Notes: generated by a model not told the origin, from the letters alone. Positions 17,055-26,925 are shown, counted from the first letter of the stretch. The stretch is 64,000 nt of DNA from Bacteroidia bacterium (GCA_026391295.1 JAPLDS010000073.1:1-64000); one strand, 5' to 3'. Made by a program: numbers and translations.

Positions 17055-19796
17055 ATGATGAAATTATTTATTCGAAGCAGGATGATCGTGATCTTCCTGC
17101 TTGGCCTTTGCCTTTATGCACCACTTTTTGCTCAAATTAAACCAACTCCCGCCATTCTGGCCATGGTTAATAGTGAGCTGAACAAACGCGGTCTTACTCA
17201 AGATGAGGTGCAAGCCCGTCTAGTCAGAGAGGGTATTGATCCCAATAATATCCCACTGGATCAAGTTCAGGGCTATCGCAATCGAGTAACTGCAATATTG
17301 GATAGAATGCAGCAAGAGAAAGCGACACAAAAAGCAGTGACGTTGCAAAGCAATGATACAGCAGCTTTACCGCCGAGCAATGTCAATGTACCTGCTACAG
17401 TATCAACGGTAAGCCAAGGACCAGCGCCAATCACAACTCATGCTGAAGCTGTTGCAGAGGCAGAACAGCGAGTGAATCAAAAAGAGGCTTCAAAAAAACA
17501 TGCAGGAGCAGCTATCTATGGTCATTCGATGTTTACCGATAAATCGTTAGATGTCTTCAGAACAACGGATGGAGCTCAAGCACCAGAGAGCTATATTTTA
17601 GGTGAAGGTGATGAGATAAGAATTACCATATTTGGAGCTTCCCAAACAGATATTCAACAAAAAATAAACTCCGAGGGGTTTATACAACCTGTCGGGACGG
17701 CAAAAATTTATCTTAAAGGGCTTAGCTTGGCACAAGGTCGCGAGATTATTCAAAAGCGATTATCAAGTGCTTATACCTTTAGAGCCGATCAGATTGCGGT
17801 CACCATTGCAACCTCGCGCACAATCCTTGTTAACATATTTGGAGAGACAACGATCACCGGGGGCTTTACCATTTCGGCTCTTAACTCTGCCTTAAATGCA
17901 ATAAGCGCCAGTGGAGGCCCAACTGGGATTGGTTCGGTCCGTACTATTCAGCTTATTCGTGGGAGCACGAAGAAATTAATAGACATGTATGCGTTTATGA
18001 ATGACCCTACCGTTCAGTATCGTTATGATTTGCAACAGAACGACATTATCTATATACCAGTGGCCAAAATACTTACGAGCATTGAAGGTGCAGTAAAAAG
18101 ACCAATGACTTATGAGATGCTTGAACAGGAGTCGCTGCTTGATTTAATTCAATTTGCTGGGAACGTCAACACTGATGTCTTCCCTGATTTTGTGCAGATA
18201 CAGCGTTTTACAAATGGAGAGGAAGTTTTAAAAGAATGGAACTTAGCTGAAGTGCTTCAAGGTAAGACCAAAGTGCCGCTACAAAATGGGGATGTAGTTC
18301 GAATTAAAACCATCGGAAAACCGATGCTAAACTATGTCGAAATCGAAGGGAGCGTATACTATCCAGGGAGGTACGAGCTAGCTAACAATGCATCTCTTTC
18401 AAGTATTATTGCGAAAGCGAAGCCCGATCTACAAGCAAAAACTGATATCCTATTTATCGAAAGGGTGCGCTCTGATAAAACCATTGAATTTCTAACGATC
18501 CCCTTTCCTTCAGAAACAGGAAATGATCGGTCTAATTTCAAACTAGAGCCACTTGATAAAATCCGCATTCTTAATCAAGTAACCTATCGGGATGTTGAAG
18601 ATATCCAAGTCAATGGCCAGGTAAGGGAGCCCTTTAAACGAGCATTCGCCTTAAACGATAAGATCTCAGTTGACCAAGCGATCGAAATGGCTGGAGGCTT
18701 AAAAACGAATGTTTATCCAGTGGCATATATTTTCAGGCACAATCTGTTTAATCCAGCGAAGACTGAGTATATCCGTGTCGATTTAGAAAAAGCCAAGCAG
18801 ATGTATCTTCAACCTGGCGATCAACTAAATATTTACGATAATAGCAGATATACGAACGTTGGTGAAGTAAAGATCGTGGGAGCAGTAAAAAATCCTCAAG
18901 GATTTACGTATGACCCATCGTTAACCTTGCGTGATATCTTTACCAATATTGGAGGGTTTACAATTAGTGCTGCATACAACCGTATCGAGGTCTTTCGGAC
19001 TAAGATCTCACCTACCGACAAAGTGAAATTCGAATTGATAACCTTGACTTTAGATAGCACTTATAAAATCACAAATACGGATAACTTTTCTCTGCAACCC
19101 TATGACTACATCGTTGTACGCAGCACCCCTAATTTCAATTTAGGACGTTCTGTAGAGCTAAACGGACAAGTAAATTTCCCAGGGGTCTACCCATTGACAG
19201 GCGAAGAAAGCAGTTTAAGTGAAATAATTGCAAAAGCTGGTGGCTTGTTACCCGATGCCGATTTAACTGGATCTAGCCTGTTCCGAACTTATAAAGCGAG
19301 AGGAGCAATTAGCATAGACATTAACAACAGTTTTAAAAAAGCAAACAATACAAAATTTGACCCCATACTTTTTGAAGGTGATGTGATAAACATCAATAGA
19401 CGTGAGAATATTGTGACGATTCGAGAGCTGGGCACTCGGATTCCTCAAAATGGATACAACACCGAAAACGGCTTACACAATGTGGTCTTTCAAGGGAAAA
19501 AATCAGCGAAGTGGTATATTAATAATTTTGCTGGAGGTTTCGACAAAAAAGCGGATCGCAATAGTGTGGTGATTACCTTACCGAACAAGCAAATGAAAAG
19601 CACAAAAAGATTCCTTATTTTCAGAAATTACCCAAGCGTTCCGGCAGGCTCTTTGATTACCATGGAGCTAAAACCGCCTAAAATAGAGCGTAAAGAAGGA
19701 GAAAAGAAAAAAATGGATTGGCAGACTTTCTGGCAAACGACCATGTCGGCCATGACAGCTGTGCTAACAATTTTGGTTGTGAATAAAAACTTTTAA
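17055..19796 (+). CDS. Large Wza-family polysaccharide export protein with repeated SLBB domains
   Basis: The 913-residue protein has a signal peptide (about 1-26, ending near LFAQ), a variable linker, a Poly_export domain starting near ESYILGEGDEIRITIFG (about 174-190), and several SLBB-type beta-grasp domains between about 260 and 800. A hydrophobic C-terminal helix near 890-908 could be the outer-membrane segment. It is much longer than E. coli Wza and lacks a lipobox, both usual for Bacteroidota members. It would form the periplasm-spanning outer-membrane exit channel for the glycan. It is the last gene of the second block; a strong terminator follows. Confidence 0.9.
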   Translation: MMKLFIRSRMIVIFLLGLCLYAPLFAQIKPTPAILAMVNSELNKRGLTQDEVQARLVREGIDPNNIPLDQVQGYRNRVTAILDRMQQEKATQKAVTLQSNDTAALPPSNVNVPATVSTVSQGPAPITTHAEAVAEAEQRVNQKEASKKHAGAAIYGHSMFTDKSLDVFRTTDGAQAPESYILGEGDEIRITIFGASQTDIQQKINSEGFIQPVGTAKIYLKGLSLAQGREIIQKRLSSAYTFRADQIAVTIATSRTILVNIFGETTITGGFTISALNSALNAISASGGPTGIGSVRTIQLIRGSTKKLIDMYAFMNDPTVQYRYDLQQNDIIYIPVAKILTSIEGAVKRPMTYEMLEQESLLDLIQFAGNVNTDVFPDFVQIQRFTNGEEVLKEWNLAEVLQGKTKVPLQNGDVVRIKTIGKPMLNYVEIEGSVYYPGRYELANNASLSSIIAKAKPDLQAKTDILFIERVRSDKTIEFLTIPFPSETGNDRSNFKLEPLDKIRILNQVTYRDVEDIQVNGQVREPFKRAFALNDKISVDQAIEMAGGLKTNVYPVAYIFRHNLFNPAKTEYIRVDLEKAKQMYLQPGDQLNIYDNSRYTNVGEVKIVGAVKNPQGFTYDPSLTLRDIFTNIGGFTISAAYNRIEVFRTKISPTDKVKFELITLTLDSTYKITNTDNFSLQPYDYIVVRSTPNFNLGRSVELNGQVNFPGVYPLTGEESSLSEIIAKAGGLLPDADLTGSSLFRTYKARGAISIDINNSFKKANNTKFDPILFEGDVININRRENIVTIRELGTRIPQNGYNTENGLHNVVFQGKKSAKWYINNFAGGFDKKADRNSVVITLPNKQMKSTKRFLIFRNYPSVPAGSLITMELKPPKIERKEGEKKKMDWQTFWQTTMSAMTAVLTILVVNKNF

Positions 19797-19834
19797 ACAA
19801 AAATAAGCATCAAATTATCTTATCGTTAAACACC

Positions 19835-19864
19835 AAAAGCCCTCTTCATCGGAGGGCTTTTTTT
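19835..19864 (+). terminator. Intrinsic terminator after the export gene
   Basis: The stem AAAAGCCCTC / GAGGGCTTTT is followed by a T-run. It lies about 40 nt after the SLBB protein stop and marks the end of the polysaccharide locus. Confidence 0.85.
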
Positions 19865-20004
19865 ATGCGTGTACCGATTGTTTAGTTCACTTAAATTAAA
19901 ATTTCAACCTCCCATTCGTTCGATGTAATTTTTTTCATAGGTTTGTAACACCTAAACCTAAGCTCAGAAAATAATTCCAATCATACCTTACTGCTGAGAT
20001 AACT

Positions 20005-21321
20005 ATGAACACACTTAATCGTAGATCATTTGTAAAACAGTCGAGCCTGGTGACAGGCACAACCTTAGCCGCTACGATGTTAGCTGGCAGTGTGAGCTGC
20101 AAATCAGCATCCGACCATGTGCGCGTTGGGCTCATCGGGTGCAAAAACATGGGCTTTAGCGATCTGAAAGCCTTTCTTGGTGAACCAAATGTGAGCTGTT
20201 TAGCGCTCTGCGATATCGACAAAACAATCCTCGAAGATCGAGCATCTGAGGTGGAGAAACTAACCGGTAAAAAACCAATCCTATACGCCGACTTCAGAAA
20301 ACTATTGGAGAATAAAGAGATCGATGCTGTAATTATCGGCACTCCCGATCATTGGCATGCCATGATTCTTTTAATGGCCTTAGCAGCTGGAAAACATGTC
20401 TACGTTGAAAAACCAATGGGACATAGTATCGAAGAGTGCATGATGATGGTTCAGGCAGCTGAGAAATATCCTAAACAGGTTATTCAAGTTGGGATGTGGC
20501 AACGAAGCTGTCAACATTGGCTCGATGCCTCTGAATATGTTAGATCAGGGAAACTTGGTGAAGTAAACCTTGTTCGTGCCTGGATCTACAAAGGGATGGG
20601 AACTCCAGTGCCGGCTCAACCAAATTCGCAAGCACCTGACACCGTCGATTATAACATGTGGTTAGGTCCAGCACCATTGCGACCATTCAATAAAAATAGG
20701 TTCCATTACGATTTCAGATGGTTCTGGGATTACGCCGGTGGTGCCATGACCGACTGGGGCGTTCATCTACTCGACTTTGCGATGCACGGCATGAATGTCG
20801 GATTTCCAGACTCCGTTTCTCCAGGAGGAGGATGCTACCTCAACAAAGGCGTTATCGATACTCCAGATATCCAACAAGCCATTTACAGCTATCCCAAACA
20901 CACCATGATCTGGGAATGCGGATTAATACCACGCATGGGACCTTATGGAATGGGACATGGCGTATCATTCACCGGTACCAAAGGAACACTGATCGTTTCG
21001 AGAAATGGATGGCAAGTAACCGCCGAAGTGAGCAATAAAGACAAAAAGAAATACATCGACGATGTGCCAAGTCAACCTGCCATCGGCGGACTTAAAGAGC
21101 ACGTGCAAAACTTCCTTAACGGCATCCGGAAAGGGGATAAACAACGCGCATCGGTGCAAATTGGTGCTCAGACAGCTATGGTATGTGAAATGGGCAATAT
21201 AGCCTACCGCACAGGCAAACTGATCCACTGGGATAGCAAGACCATGAGCTTTGCCGAAGAGGATGCTCAGAAACTTACGAAGCTAAGCTACCGCGATCCG
21301 TGGAAACTTCAAATATTTTAG
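20005..21321 (+). CDS. Tat-exported Gfo/Idh/MocA-family oxidoreductase
   Basis: The 438-residue protein begins with a Tat signal (NRRSFVKQSS, about 5-14) and a hydrophobic stretch ending in a Cys at about 32, which might be lipidated. The NAD(P)-binding Rossmann part starts at about 39 (VRVGLIGCKNMG), and VEKPMGHS near 134-141 is the family's catalytic-side motif. Such enzymes act on sugars, sugar acids or glycosides in the periplasm; substrate is not predictable. A TAGGTTTG box at 19938-19945 may be its -7 element. It converges with the rhamnosidase gene, whose stop is 12 nt away. Confidence 0.88.
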   Translation: MNTLNRRSFVKQSSLVTGTTLAATMLAGSVSCKSASDHVRVGLIGCKNMGFSDLKAFLGEPNVSCLALCDIDKTILEDRASEVEKLTGKKPILYADFRKLLENKEIDAVIIGTPDHWHAMILLMALAAGKHVYVEKPMGHSIEECMMMVQAAEKYPKQVIQVGMWQRSCQHWLDASEYVRSGKLGEVNLVRAWIYKGMGTPVPAQPNSQAPDTVDYNMWLGPAPLRPFNKNRFHYDFRWFWDYAGGAMTDWGVHLLDFAMHGMNVGFPDSVSPGGGCYLNKGVIDTPDIQQAIYSYPKHTMIWECGLIPRMGPYGMGHGVSFTGTKGTLIVSRNGWQVTAEVSNKDKKKYIDDVPSQPAIGGLKEHVQNFLNGIRKGDKQRASVQIGAQTAMVCEMGNIAYRTGKLIHWDSKTMSFAEEDAQKLTKLSYRDPWKLQIF

Positions 21322-21333
21322 TCGAGATCTAAA

Positions 21334-24033
21334 CTATTTTATCACAAAGAGATAACTTCCAGCTGGAAGGGTCAACTGATAAACCGAAGGGGCGAGTTTC
21401 TGAAAATGAAACAAGCCCTTTTCTTTCAGCTCTACCCCATTTTGGAAAATTTTAGCTCCTTTAAGGACTAGCTTAGCCGTGCTACTCGGTGGTACCGTAA
21501 CCTGATATTCCGTTTTACCCTTCGATTTTTTCCAAGCAGAGCGAATCTCTCCGTAAGGACCAATATGAGTCGCCTCGAAAGATCCTAGTCCCTTCACAAA
21601 ATCGGGTTTTAAGATGATATTTTTAAATCCAGGCAGTGTCTCGTCGGGATAGATACCACCTAACGACTTATAGAACCAAGCCCCAATCTCGCCAAACATA
21701 ATATGATTCAAGGAGATATCTGATTTGGCATCAATAGGCCAATTTTCATACAGTGTTGTGGCTCCGTTCACAATCCACCAACCCCAGGAAGGGAATGTCT
21801 TTTGAAGGGCTAACTCATAGGCCAGATCAGCATAACCATTGGCGCTCAAAGCATTTAAGATGGTTTTGGTGCCCAGCAAACCTACATCAAGATGCTGCCC
21901 ATCGGCAATCACGCGTTTCGCTAAGTTTTCAGCCACCTTACTGCGCAATTCATCCGGCACGACACCCCAATGCAGCGGTGCACTTAACTCGGTTTGAAGT
22001 CCAGTTCCATAGATCCCAGTCTCCCGATTTAGATATTTAGCGTTAATGGCATTTTTGATCTTCTCGGCCAGCGCCTCATATTTCAGATGATCGGCATTTT
22101 TACCAAGCACCAAAGCCGCTTTTGATAAGATTTTAGCATCGGTAAAATAAAATAGCGAAGAGGTTAATTCCCTTGGTGCTTTTGACTTCACCGGTATCCA
22201 GTCGCCTAAGCCCCAATCGGTCAAGCCAGATGGACTAATTTGAGTGATATGATCGACATAGCGGGTGATGTTAGGATAGCAATCCGATAAGAGTTTAGAA
22301 TCGCCATAAAAGAGATAAACATTCCAAGGAATGATAGCGATGGTACTGGTCCAGTCTGGTCCATTAGCCCAGGTATAACCCCACCCACTCGTTGGAATAA
22401 TTGCAGGCAAGACGCCATTGGGCTGCTGCTCATCACGATGATCGGCTAACCATTTCTCATAAACGGTAATCCCATCAAAATTGTAAAGTCCCACTTCAAT
22501 AGCGGTATGTGCATCACCAGTCCAACCATTCTTTTCACGATGTGGACAATCGGTCGGATAGCCAAATAGGTTGGATAAATAACTGCTATTTGTTGCTTTC
22601 CAGATCTTGTTTAGAACACTATCTGAGGAGGTAATATGTCCAACTGGAGGGACATCGCTATGCATAAAATAGCCTGTCAGACTCTCTTTGGTAAGCTCAA
22701 CAGGCTTATCGCTTGTGACCTCAACATACTGAAAACCTTTGTAGTTAAAGGTTGGCTTAAAGATCTCTTCTCCCTCCCCTTTTAAGGTATAGATATCGGT
22801 CGAAAATGGGTCCAGATCGTTGGTTGGACGGTAGTGTGCGTCGATGTTCGAGATGTCGACTAACTTATTAGATCCCAATCGTTCACCATGCTTTAATCGG
22901 ATCACCGTACCCTTTTCACCGCGCACTTTTAATTGAGTTACACCAGCGATATTTCGACCCAAATCAAAAATATAATGGGTGTTACTGATCGTTGTTAATT
23001 TAGCCGTTTTGATCACTTCCACGTCCCGTATTGGCTGCAAAGATTGAGAAACCACATTCATGGAAGGGACATGAACAGGAATCGCATTTTTCCATAAAGC
23101 GTCATTAAATGCGCTAAGTTTCCAGCCATCTTGTTGCAGACGATTATCGATATGTTCTCCGGTATAAATACTATTGAAAATGATTGAGCTAAGTGATGTT
23201 TTCCAGTCTACACCTGAGGAGATAGTCTCTTCCGAACCATCGGTATAAGTCACCTTAACATCCATACAAAAGCGAGGGCGAGCACGCCATGGTGCCTGGT
23301 CGAAATACCAAACAGCCGTAGATTGATGGTTGTACCATCCATTGCCCAACAAGACGCCTAATGCATTCGTGCCTGAAGTCAATAATTTAGTGATATCGTG
23401 TGTGACATAGAGTGTACGGCGGTCGAAACGGGTATAAATGGGGTCGAGACGATGGTTTCCAACCTTTTCGCCGTTTACATAAAGTTCAAATAGTCCACCA
23501 GCAGCCACATAAGCGCGTGCAGAGCGAATCTGCTTGGTCACATTGAATGTTTTTCGAAAGATCGGTGCTGCTTTCAGGGTAATATCACGGGTATCGGTGA
23601 TCCAGGTACCTTTCCAATTTTGCATCTCCATCATGCCGGTTTCAAAACTTGCCACAGCCAATTTAGTCGATGGCTGACCTTTGGCATCCCATGTTTTTAG
23701 CGTCCAGAAGTATTTGGTGAAGGGATTTAAGACAGGACCTTGATAGTTAACCAGCATCTTGTCTGAATTCACTTTTCCGGTATACCAGGTGTCCCCAATT
23801 TCTTGAAGAACCTTTACTGAATCTGTCCCAACGATAATCTGATACGCTGATTGTGAGGCCTCAGGGGTGCGATCGTCAACATACCACGAAAAGCGAGGAT
23901 GGGTGACGTCGATACCGATTGGATTGATTAAATATTCGCATCTTAAATTTGTAGGTATCGATGCAGCAAGTAGCTTTTGAGACGGCAAGGCAAAGCCTAA
24001 GCACAGGAGAACAAAGCAAATTCGAGTTTTCAT
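21334..24033 (-). CDS. GH78 alpha-L-rhamnosidase
   Basis: The 899-residue secreted enzyme has a signal peptide (about 1-23), an Ig-like/beta-sandwich N-terminal part (ASIPTNLRCEYLINPIGID), a Bac_rhamnosid_N lectin-like domain and an (alpha/alpha)6 catalytic domain. The motif DCPHREKNGWTGDAH carries the conserved acidic residues, and the Glu in TTLYENWP is the expected second catalytic carboxylate. It would release terminal L-rhamnose from plant, algal or bacterial glycans. No SusC/SusD pair adjoins it, so it is not in a classical polysaccharide utilisation locus. Confidence 0.93.
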   Translation of the reverse strand: MKTRICFVLLCLGFALPSQKLLAASIPTNLRCEYLINPIGIDVTHPRFSWYVDDRTPEASQSAYQIIVGTDSVKVLQEIGDTWYTGKVNSDKMLVNYQGPVLNPFTKYFWTLKTWDAKGQPSTKLAVASFETGMMEMQNWKGTWITDTRDITLKAAPIFRKTFNVTKQIRSARAYVAAGGLFELYVNGEKVGNHRLDPIYTRFDRRTLYVTHDITKLLTSGTNALGVLLGNGWYNHQSTAVWYFDQAPWRARPRFCMDVKVTYTDGSEETISSGVDWKTSLSSIIFNSIYTGEHIDNRLQQDGWKLSAFNDALWKNAIPVHVPSMNVVSQSLQPIRDVEVIKTAKLTTISNTHYIFDLGRNIAGVTQLKVRGEKGTVIRLKHGERLGSNKLVDISNIDAHYRPTNDLDPFSTDIYTLKGEGEEIFKPTFNYKGFQYVEVTSDKPVELTKESLTGYFMHSDVPPVGHITSSDSVLNKIWKATNSSYLSNLFGYPTDCPHREKNGWTGDAHTAIEVGLYNFDGITVYEKWLADHRDEQQPNGVLPAIIPTSGWGYTWANGPDWTSTIAIIPWNVYLFYGDSKLLSDCYPNITRYVDHITQISPSGLTDWGLGDWIPVKSKAPRELTSSLFYFTDAKILSKAALVLGKNADHLKYEALAEKIKNAINAKYLNRETGIYGTGLQTELSAPLHWGVVPDELRSKVAENLAKRVIADGQHLDVGLLGTKTILNALSANGYADLAYELALQKTFPSWGWWIVNGATTLYENWPIDAKSDISLNHIMFGEIGAWFYKSLGGIYPDETLPGFKNIILKPDFVKGLGSFEATHIGPYGEIRSAWKKSKGKTEYQVTVPPSSTAKLVLKGAKIFQNGVELKEKGLFHFQKLAPSVYQLTLPAGSYLFVIK

Positions 24034-24464
24034 ATTGAACTAGTAAGAGGTTATAAGTCTGTCAATTCAGTCACTGAAAAATACGTTTAGGACTGCGTTT
24101 AGTTTGTTCAAAAATAACTTAAATACTAAGAACTAAAAGCAAAATAATTGCATTCGCGCTAACAAACTAAAAATCAATAACTAGAATCCAAATAGATACG
24201 AAATTTATCAATTTAGACTTAAACAAGACAATAAGAACTCATCATTTATGGGGGAAAAAACAATCAGTAAGATTAACCGATAAAATTACAGATATCTCTA
24301 TTTAGAAACACTTTAAATAAGCACCTAAGCCTGTTTAATTATTTGATTTATAAATCATTATAAGAGCCTAATATTTATCAATTCTAAAAGTCCTTTACTC
24401 CAAAAACAAGGGCTCTGAGAATTCTAAATATAATGCTAAATTCGCGTAGTAATTGATTTTTGAT
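24034..24464. other. Divergent intergenic region between GH78 and the FNR-like regulator
   Basis: The 431-nt AT-rich spacer must hold promoters for both divergent genes. On the minus strand, the reverse complement of 24109-24116 reads TATTTTTG, a possible -7 box for the rhamnosidase gene, but the nearest CAAA (-33) is 23 nt away rather than about 18. No clear promoter was found for the regulator and no coding frame was seen. Confidence 0.4.
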
Positions 24465-25196
24465 ATGCACGCCTCTACGCCTCTAAATAGCTGTGATTCC
24501 TGCGAAGGATGCCAATATAACTGCTGCCTTTCCGGCAATTGCGGTGCCGCAAATATTTTTGTTGGTTTAAGTCAAGAAGATCTGCGGTCGATTATGGAGA
24601 CCAAGCGTCAGATTAAGTTTCGTGCTGGCGAGACCATCACCAAGCAAAACACCCCTTTAACCCATATTATCTGTATCAAGAGCGGGCTAGCGAAGGTTGT
24701 TTCTGAAGGTCCAAAGGGGAAGAATCTCATTGTTGATTTGATCAAAGACAACAATATTTTTACGGGTGGTGGCACTGTCATTGATGACTGGCATCACTTC
24801 ACGGTTGCGGCATTAACCGATATCGAGTGTTGTTTTATTGAGACTTCAAAGATCTTCAGTTATCTTTCGACTAATAGTTCTTTTGCGATTGATTTAATGA
24901 AGCTTTACAATGGTCAGCATATTAAAATGCACCAGACTTTGATTAATCTTATTCACAAGTATATGCCAGGCAGAGTAGCGGACACGTTACTTTATTTAAA
25001 GAACAATGTATACGACACTAATCCGTATCAATTTATCTTAACCAAGCAAGAACTCGCCGAAATGTCGGGCATGACCAAGGAGAGTTTTATCCGAAATTTA
25101 AAAGATTTTGAAGATTCTGGAATTATCAATCACTCCCGTAATTCCATCCACATCCTTAAGGAAGAGGATCTTCTGGAGATTAGCCGGAATGGCTAG
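24465..25196 (+). CDS. Crp/Fnr-family regulator with an FNR-like cysteine set
   Basis: Starting from ATG 24465 (a TTG four codons earlier is possible), the 243-residue protein has an N-terminal Cys cluster at 10, 13, 16, 20, 21 and 26, a cyclic-nucleotide-binding-like beta-roll (about 30-145), a dimerisation helix and a CRP-type helix-turn-helix (QELAEMSGMTKESFIRNLKDF). Cys122 and Cys123 sit in IECCFIETS, the place corresponding to Cys122 of E. coli FNR. Together these could hold an oxygen-labile Fe-S cluster. In the recognition helix, Lys-Glu-xxx-Arg is closer to CRP than to FNR. The gene precedes the cytochrome cluster and is a likely redox regulator of it. Confidence 0.85.
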   Translation: MHASTPLNSCDSCEGCQYNCCLSGNCGAANIFVGLSQEDLRSIMETKRQIKFRAGETITKQNTPLTHIICIKSGLAKVVSEGPKGKNLIVDLIKDNNIFTGGGTVIDDWHHFTVAALTDIECCFIETSKIFSYLSTNSSFAIDLMKLYNGQHIKMHQTLINLIHKYMPGRVADTLLYLKNNVYDTNPYQFILTKQELAEMSGMTKESFIRNLKDFEDSGIINHSRNSIHILKEEDLLEISRNG

Positions 25197-25202
25197 TTGA
25201 CA

Positions 25203-25225
25203 TATATCAATCAAATCTTGATATA
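25203..25225 (+). promoter_or_regulatory. Hairpin directly after the FNR-like gene
   Basis: TATATCAA (25203-25210) and TTGATATA (25218-25225) form a perfect 8-bp dyad with a 7-nt centre. There is no T-run. It may end or process the regulator transcript or be an AT-rich operator. Confidence 0.4.
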
Positions 25226-25251
25226 ACACCCCCTAATTCTTGTTATAAATC

Positions 25252-25299
25252 CATGTTCGTGAGTGAACATGTCAATGGTTTTTTCCCCGAATAAATTTG
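25252..25299 (+). promoter_or_regulatory. Palindrome plus -7 box upstream of the cytochrome genes
   Basis: CATGTTC-N6-GAACATG (25252-25271) is a perfect dyad. TAAATTTG (25292-25299) fits the -7 consensus, and no -33 TTTG is present at the proper distance. If transcription starts about 5 nt after the box, the dyad centre lies near -42, the classic class II activator position for CRP/FNR proteins. The FNR-like protein encoded just upstream is the obvious candidate, by inference. Confidence 0.45.
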
Positions 25300-25490
25300 C
25301 TGTCTTGGTACTTTTACTCCCGTAATCAGTACTTAATAACGATTGATTTCGCAAGAGGTTATTCTTAACAAAAAACAGCATATATCATGAATCTTCTAAA
25401 TTCAAACATTTAACTTGAACCTTCGAGCTTTTAGCTAACTGGTTTTCGGAAAAAATTTCTATTAATCACAACCCTTTCACTCACAAATCT

Positions 25491-26834
25491 ATGAAACTCA
25501 AGAGACATTACCCGATCTTATTTTTTGTTTTTGTTCTTCTAATTGCAATAACATCCTGTGTTAAAGAAGGCCCGATGGGATTAACAGGGGCAGCTGGGAA
25601 AGATGGCACGAATGGAGCAGATGCCAATGAAACCTGTAAGATGTGTCACAATCCAGCAAAAGTGGATATAATCTCTACTCAATTTCAGCTCTCCAAACAT
25701 GACTATGGCGAGGCTGCCTTTGAAGAAGCTGGCAACACAAGTTGTGCTCCATGTCACTCGCAAGAAGGATTTAAATATGTGGTGAAAAGTAAAGTTCCTA
25801 GTAGCTTTACTTTAAATTCAACGACGAACAAGTATGTCAATGATTATGCTAGTATTACATCCGCAGCCTATGGTGAGCTAAAATGTGCAACATGCCATAG
25901 TTCATTGCATAATACGTATACATCTTCTGATCTCCCATCCCTTACAACTGTGGCTCCAGTCTCAATGACCATGTGGGGAGGAAAAAAAGAGATTAATCTC
26001 GCAGCAGATGGAGGTAATAGTAACTTATGTGTTAAATGTCATCAGCCACGTCCATTCAGCAATGCCCTAACAGGAAATGTCCTTGACTACAATCTTTTAG
26101 CAACGACAACTGGTGTTGTTTACGACGGAAACCCAGTGGGTTCAACAAACATCATCAAACCTAGCTATAGAACACATACCCATTATGGAACTGTTGGAGC
26201 GATTTATGCAGGTACTGGCGGGGTTGAATTTGCAGGTACACTTCCTTACACTAGCTCGAAGCATACCACTGCAGCGTCTTGTATCGATTGTCATATGGGA
26301 GCCAAAGGTGGACAAAGTGATTTAGTTGGAAAAGCTGGTGGACACACATTCGTTGCGAAAGGAAATCTTACAACCTGTAATACTACTGGATGCCATTCTA
26401 CAGCGATCACTTCAACTAGCACGACCTTATGGATCAATCCAAGAGCAGAAATTAAAACGCTCCTAAACACATTGGCATCTAAACTTGTAATTAGTGGAGT
26501 AGAAATCTTAAATAGAAATCCAGATGCGACCACGAATTTATGGGCAGGTATTACTACAAACAATTACGATGGATATTTAAATATTTACGATCCAATCACC
26601 AATCCTACAGGACAAACATACAATGTAAGTAGCTTCAAATATGTAGGAACCCCTCCATCAACATGGTCTGCTGCACAGATTGCATACAATGCCACCTTGC
26701 CAACCATTACATTGTCCTATAGCCAAATGGGAGCCCTAATTAATTTCCAACTTTGTCTTAGAGAGTATAGCTTAGGAATACACAATTTTGCTTACAGCAA
26801 AGCTTTACTAACCAATTCTATTGCCAAATTATAA
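25491..26834 (+). CDS. Six-haem c-type cytochrome lipoprotein
   Basis: The 447-residue protein has a lipoprotein signal ending at Cys23 (AITSC), then six collagen-like G-X-Y triplets (about 27-44). Five CXXCH haem motifs (Cys49, 85, 132, 180, 264) and one CX4CH motif (Cys296) follow, plus a haem-free C-terminal part. No CXXCK site is present, so it is not a NrfA-type nitrite reductase. It probably sits on the outer membrane or periplasmic face as an electron carrier or terminal extracellular cytochrome; which face cannot be told. The motif spacing matches no reductase I know. It opens the cytochrome run and is separated from the next gene by a hairpin with a T-run. Confidence 0.85.
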   Translation: MKLKRHYPILFFVFVLLIAITSCVKEGPMGLTGAAGKDGTNGADANETCKMCHNPAKVDIISTQFQLSKHDYGEAAFEEAGNTSCAPCHSQEGFKYVVKSKVPSSFTLNSTTNKYVNDYASITSAAYGELKCATCHSSLHNTYTSSDLPSLTTVAPVSMTMWGGKKEINLAADGGNSNLCVKCHQPRPFSNALTGNVLDYNLLATTTGVVYDGNPVGSTNIIKPSYRTHTHYGTVGAIYAGTGGVEFAGTLPYTSSKHTTAASCIDCHMGAKGGQSDLVGKAGGHTFVAKGNLTTCNTTGCHSTAITSTSTTLWINPRAEIKTLLNTLASKLVISGVEILNRNPDATTNLWAGITTNNYDGYLNIYDPITNPTGQTYNVSSFKYVGTPPSTWSAAQIAYNATLPTITLSYSQMGALINFQLCLREYSLGIHNFAYSKALLTNSIAKL

Positions 26835-26858
26835 AATAAGGTATTCGCGTGAAAAGAT

Positions 26859-26900
26859 AAAAAAAGACTTCTTTTTTTAAAAAAATTGGAGTCTTTTTTT
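26859..26900 (+). terminator. Terminator-like hairpin after the six-haem lipoprotein gene
   Basis: AAAAAAAGACT (26859-26869) pairs with AGTCTTTTTTT (26890-26900), with an AT-rich centre and a T-run. It could end transcription or set the ratio between the first gene and the downstream cytochrome genes. Confidence 0.6.
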
Positions 26901-26925
26901 AATCCTAACATTAAAAATGTAAGTT

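Noticed and set aside
21753-22040. Plus-strand reading frame inside the GH78 gene
   Set aside because: Antisense shadow with no family likeness.
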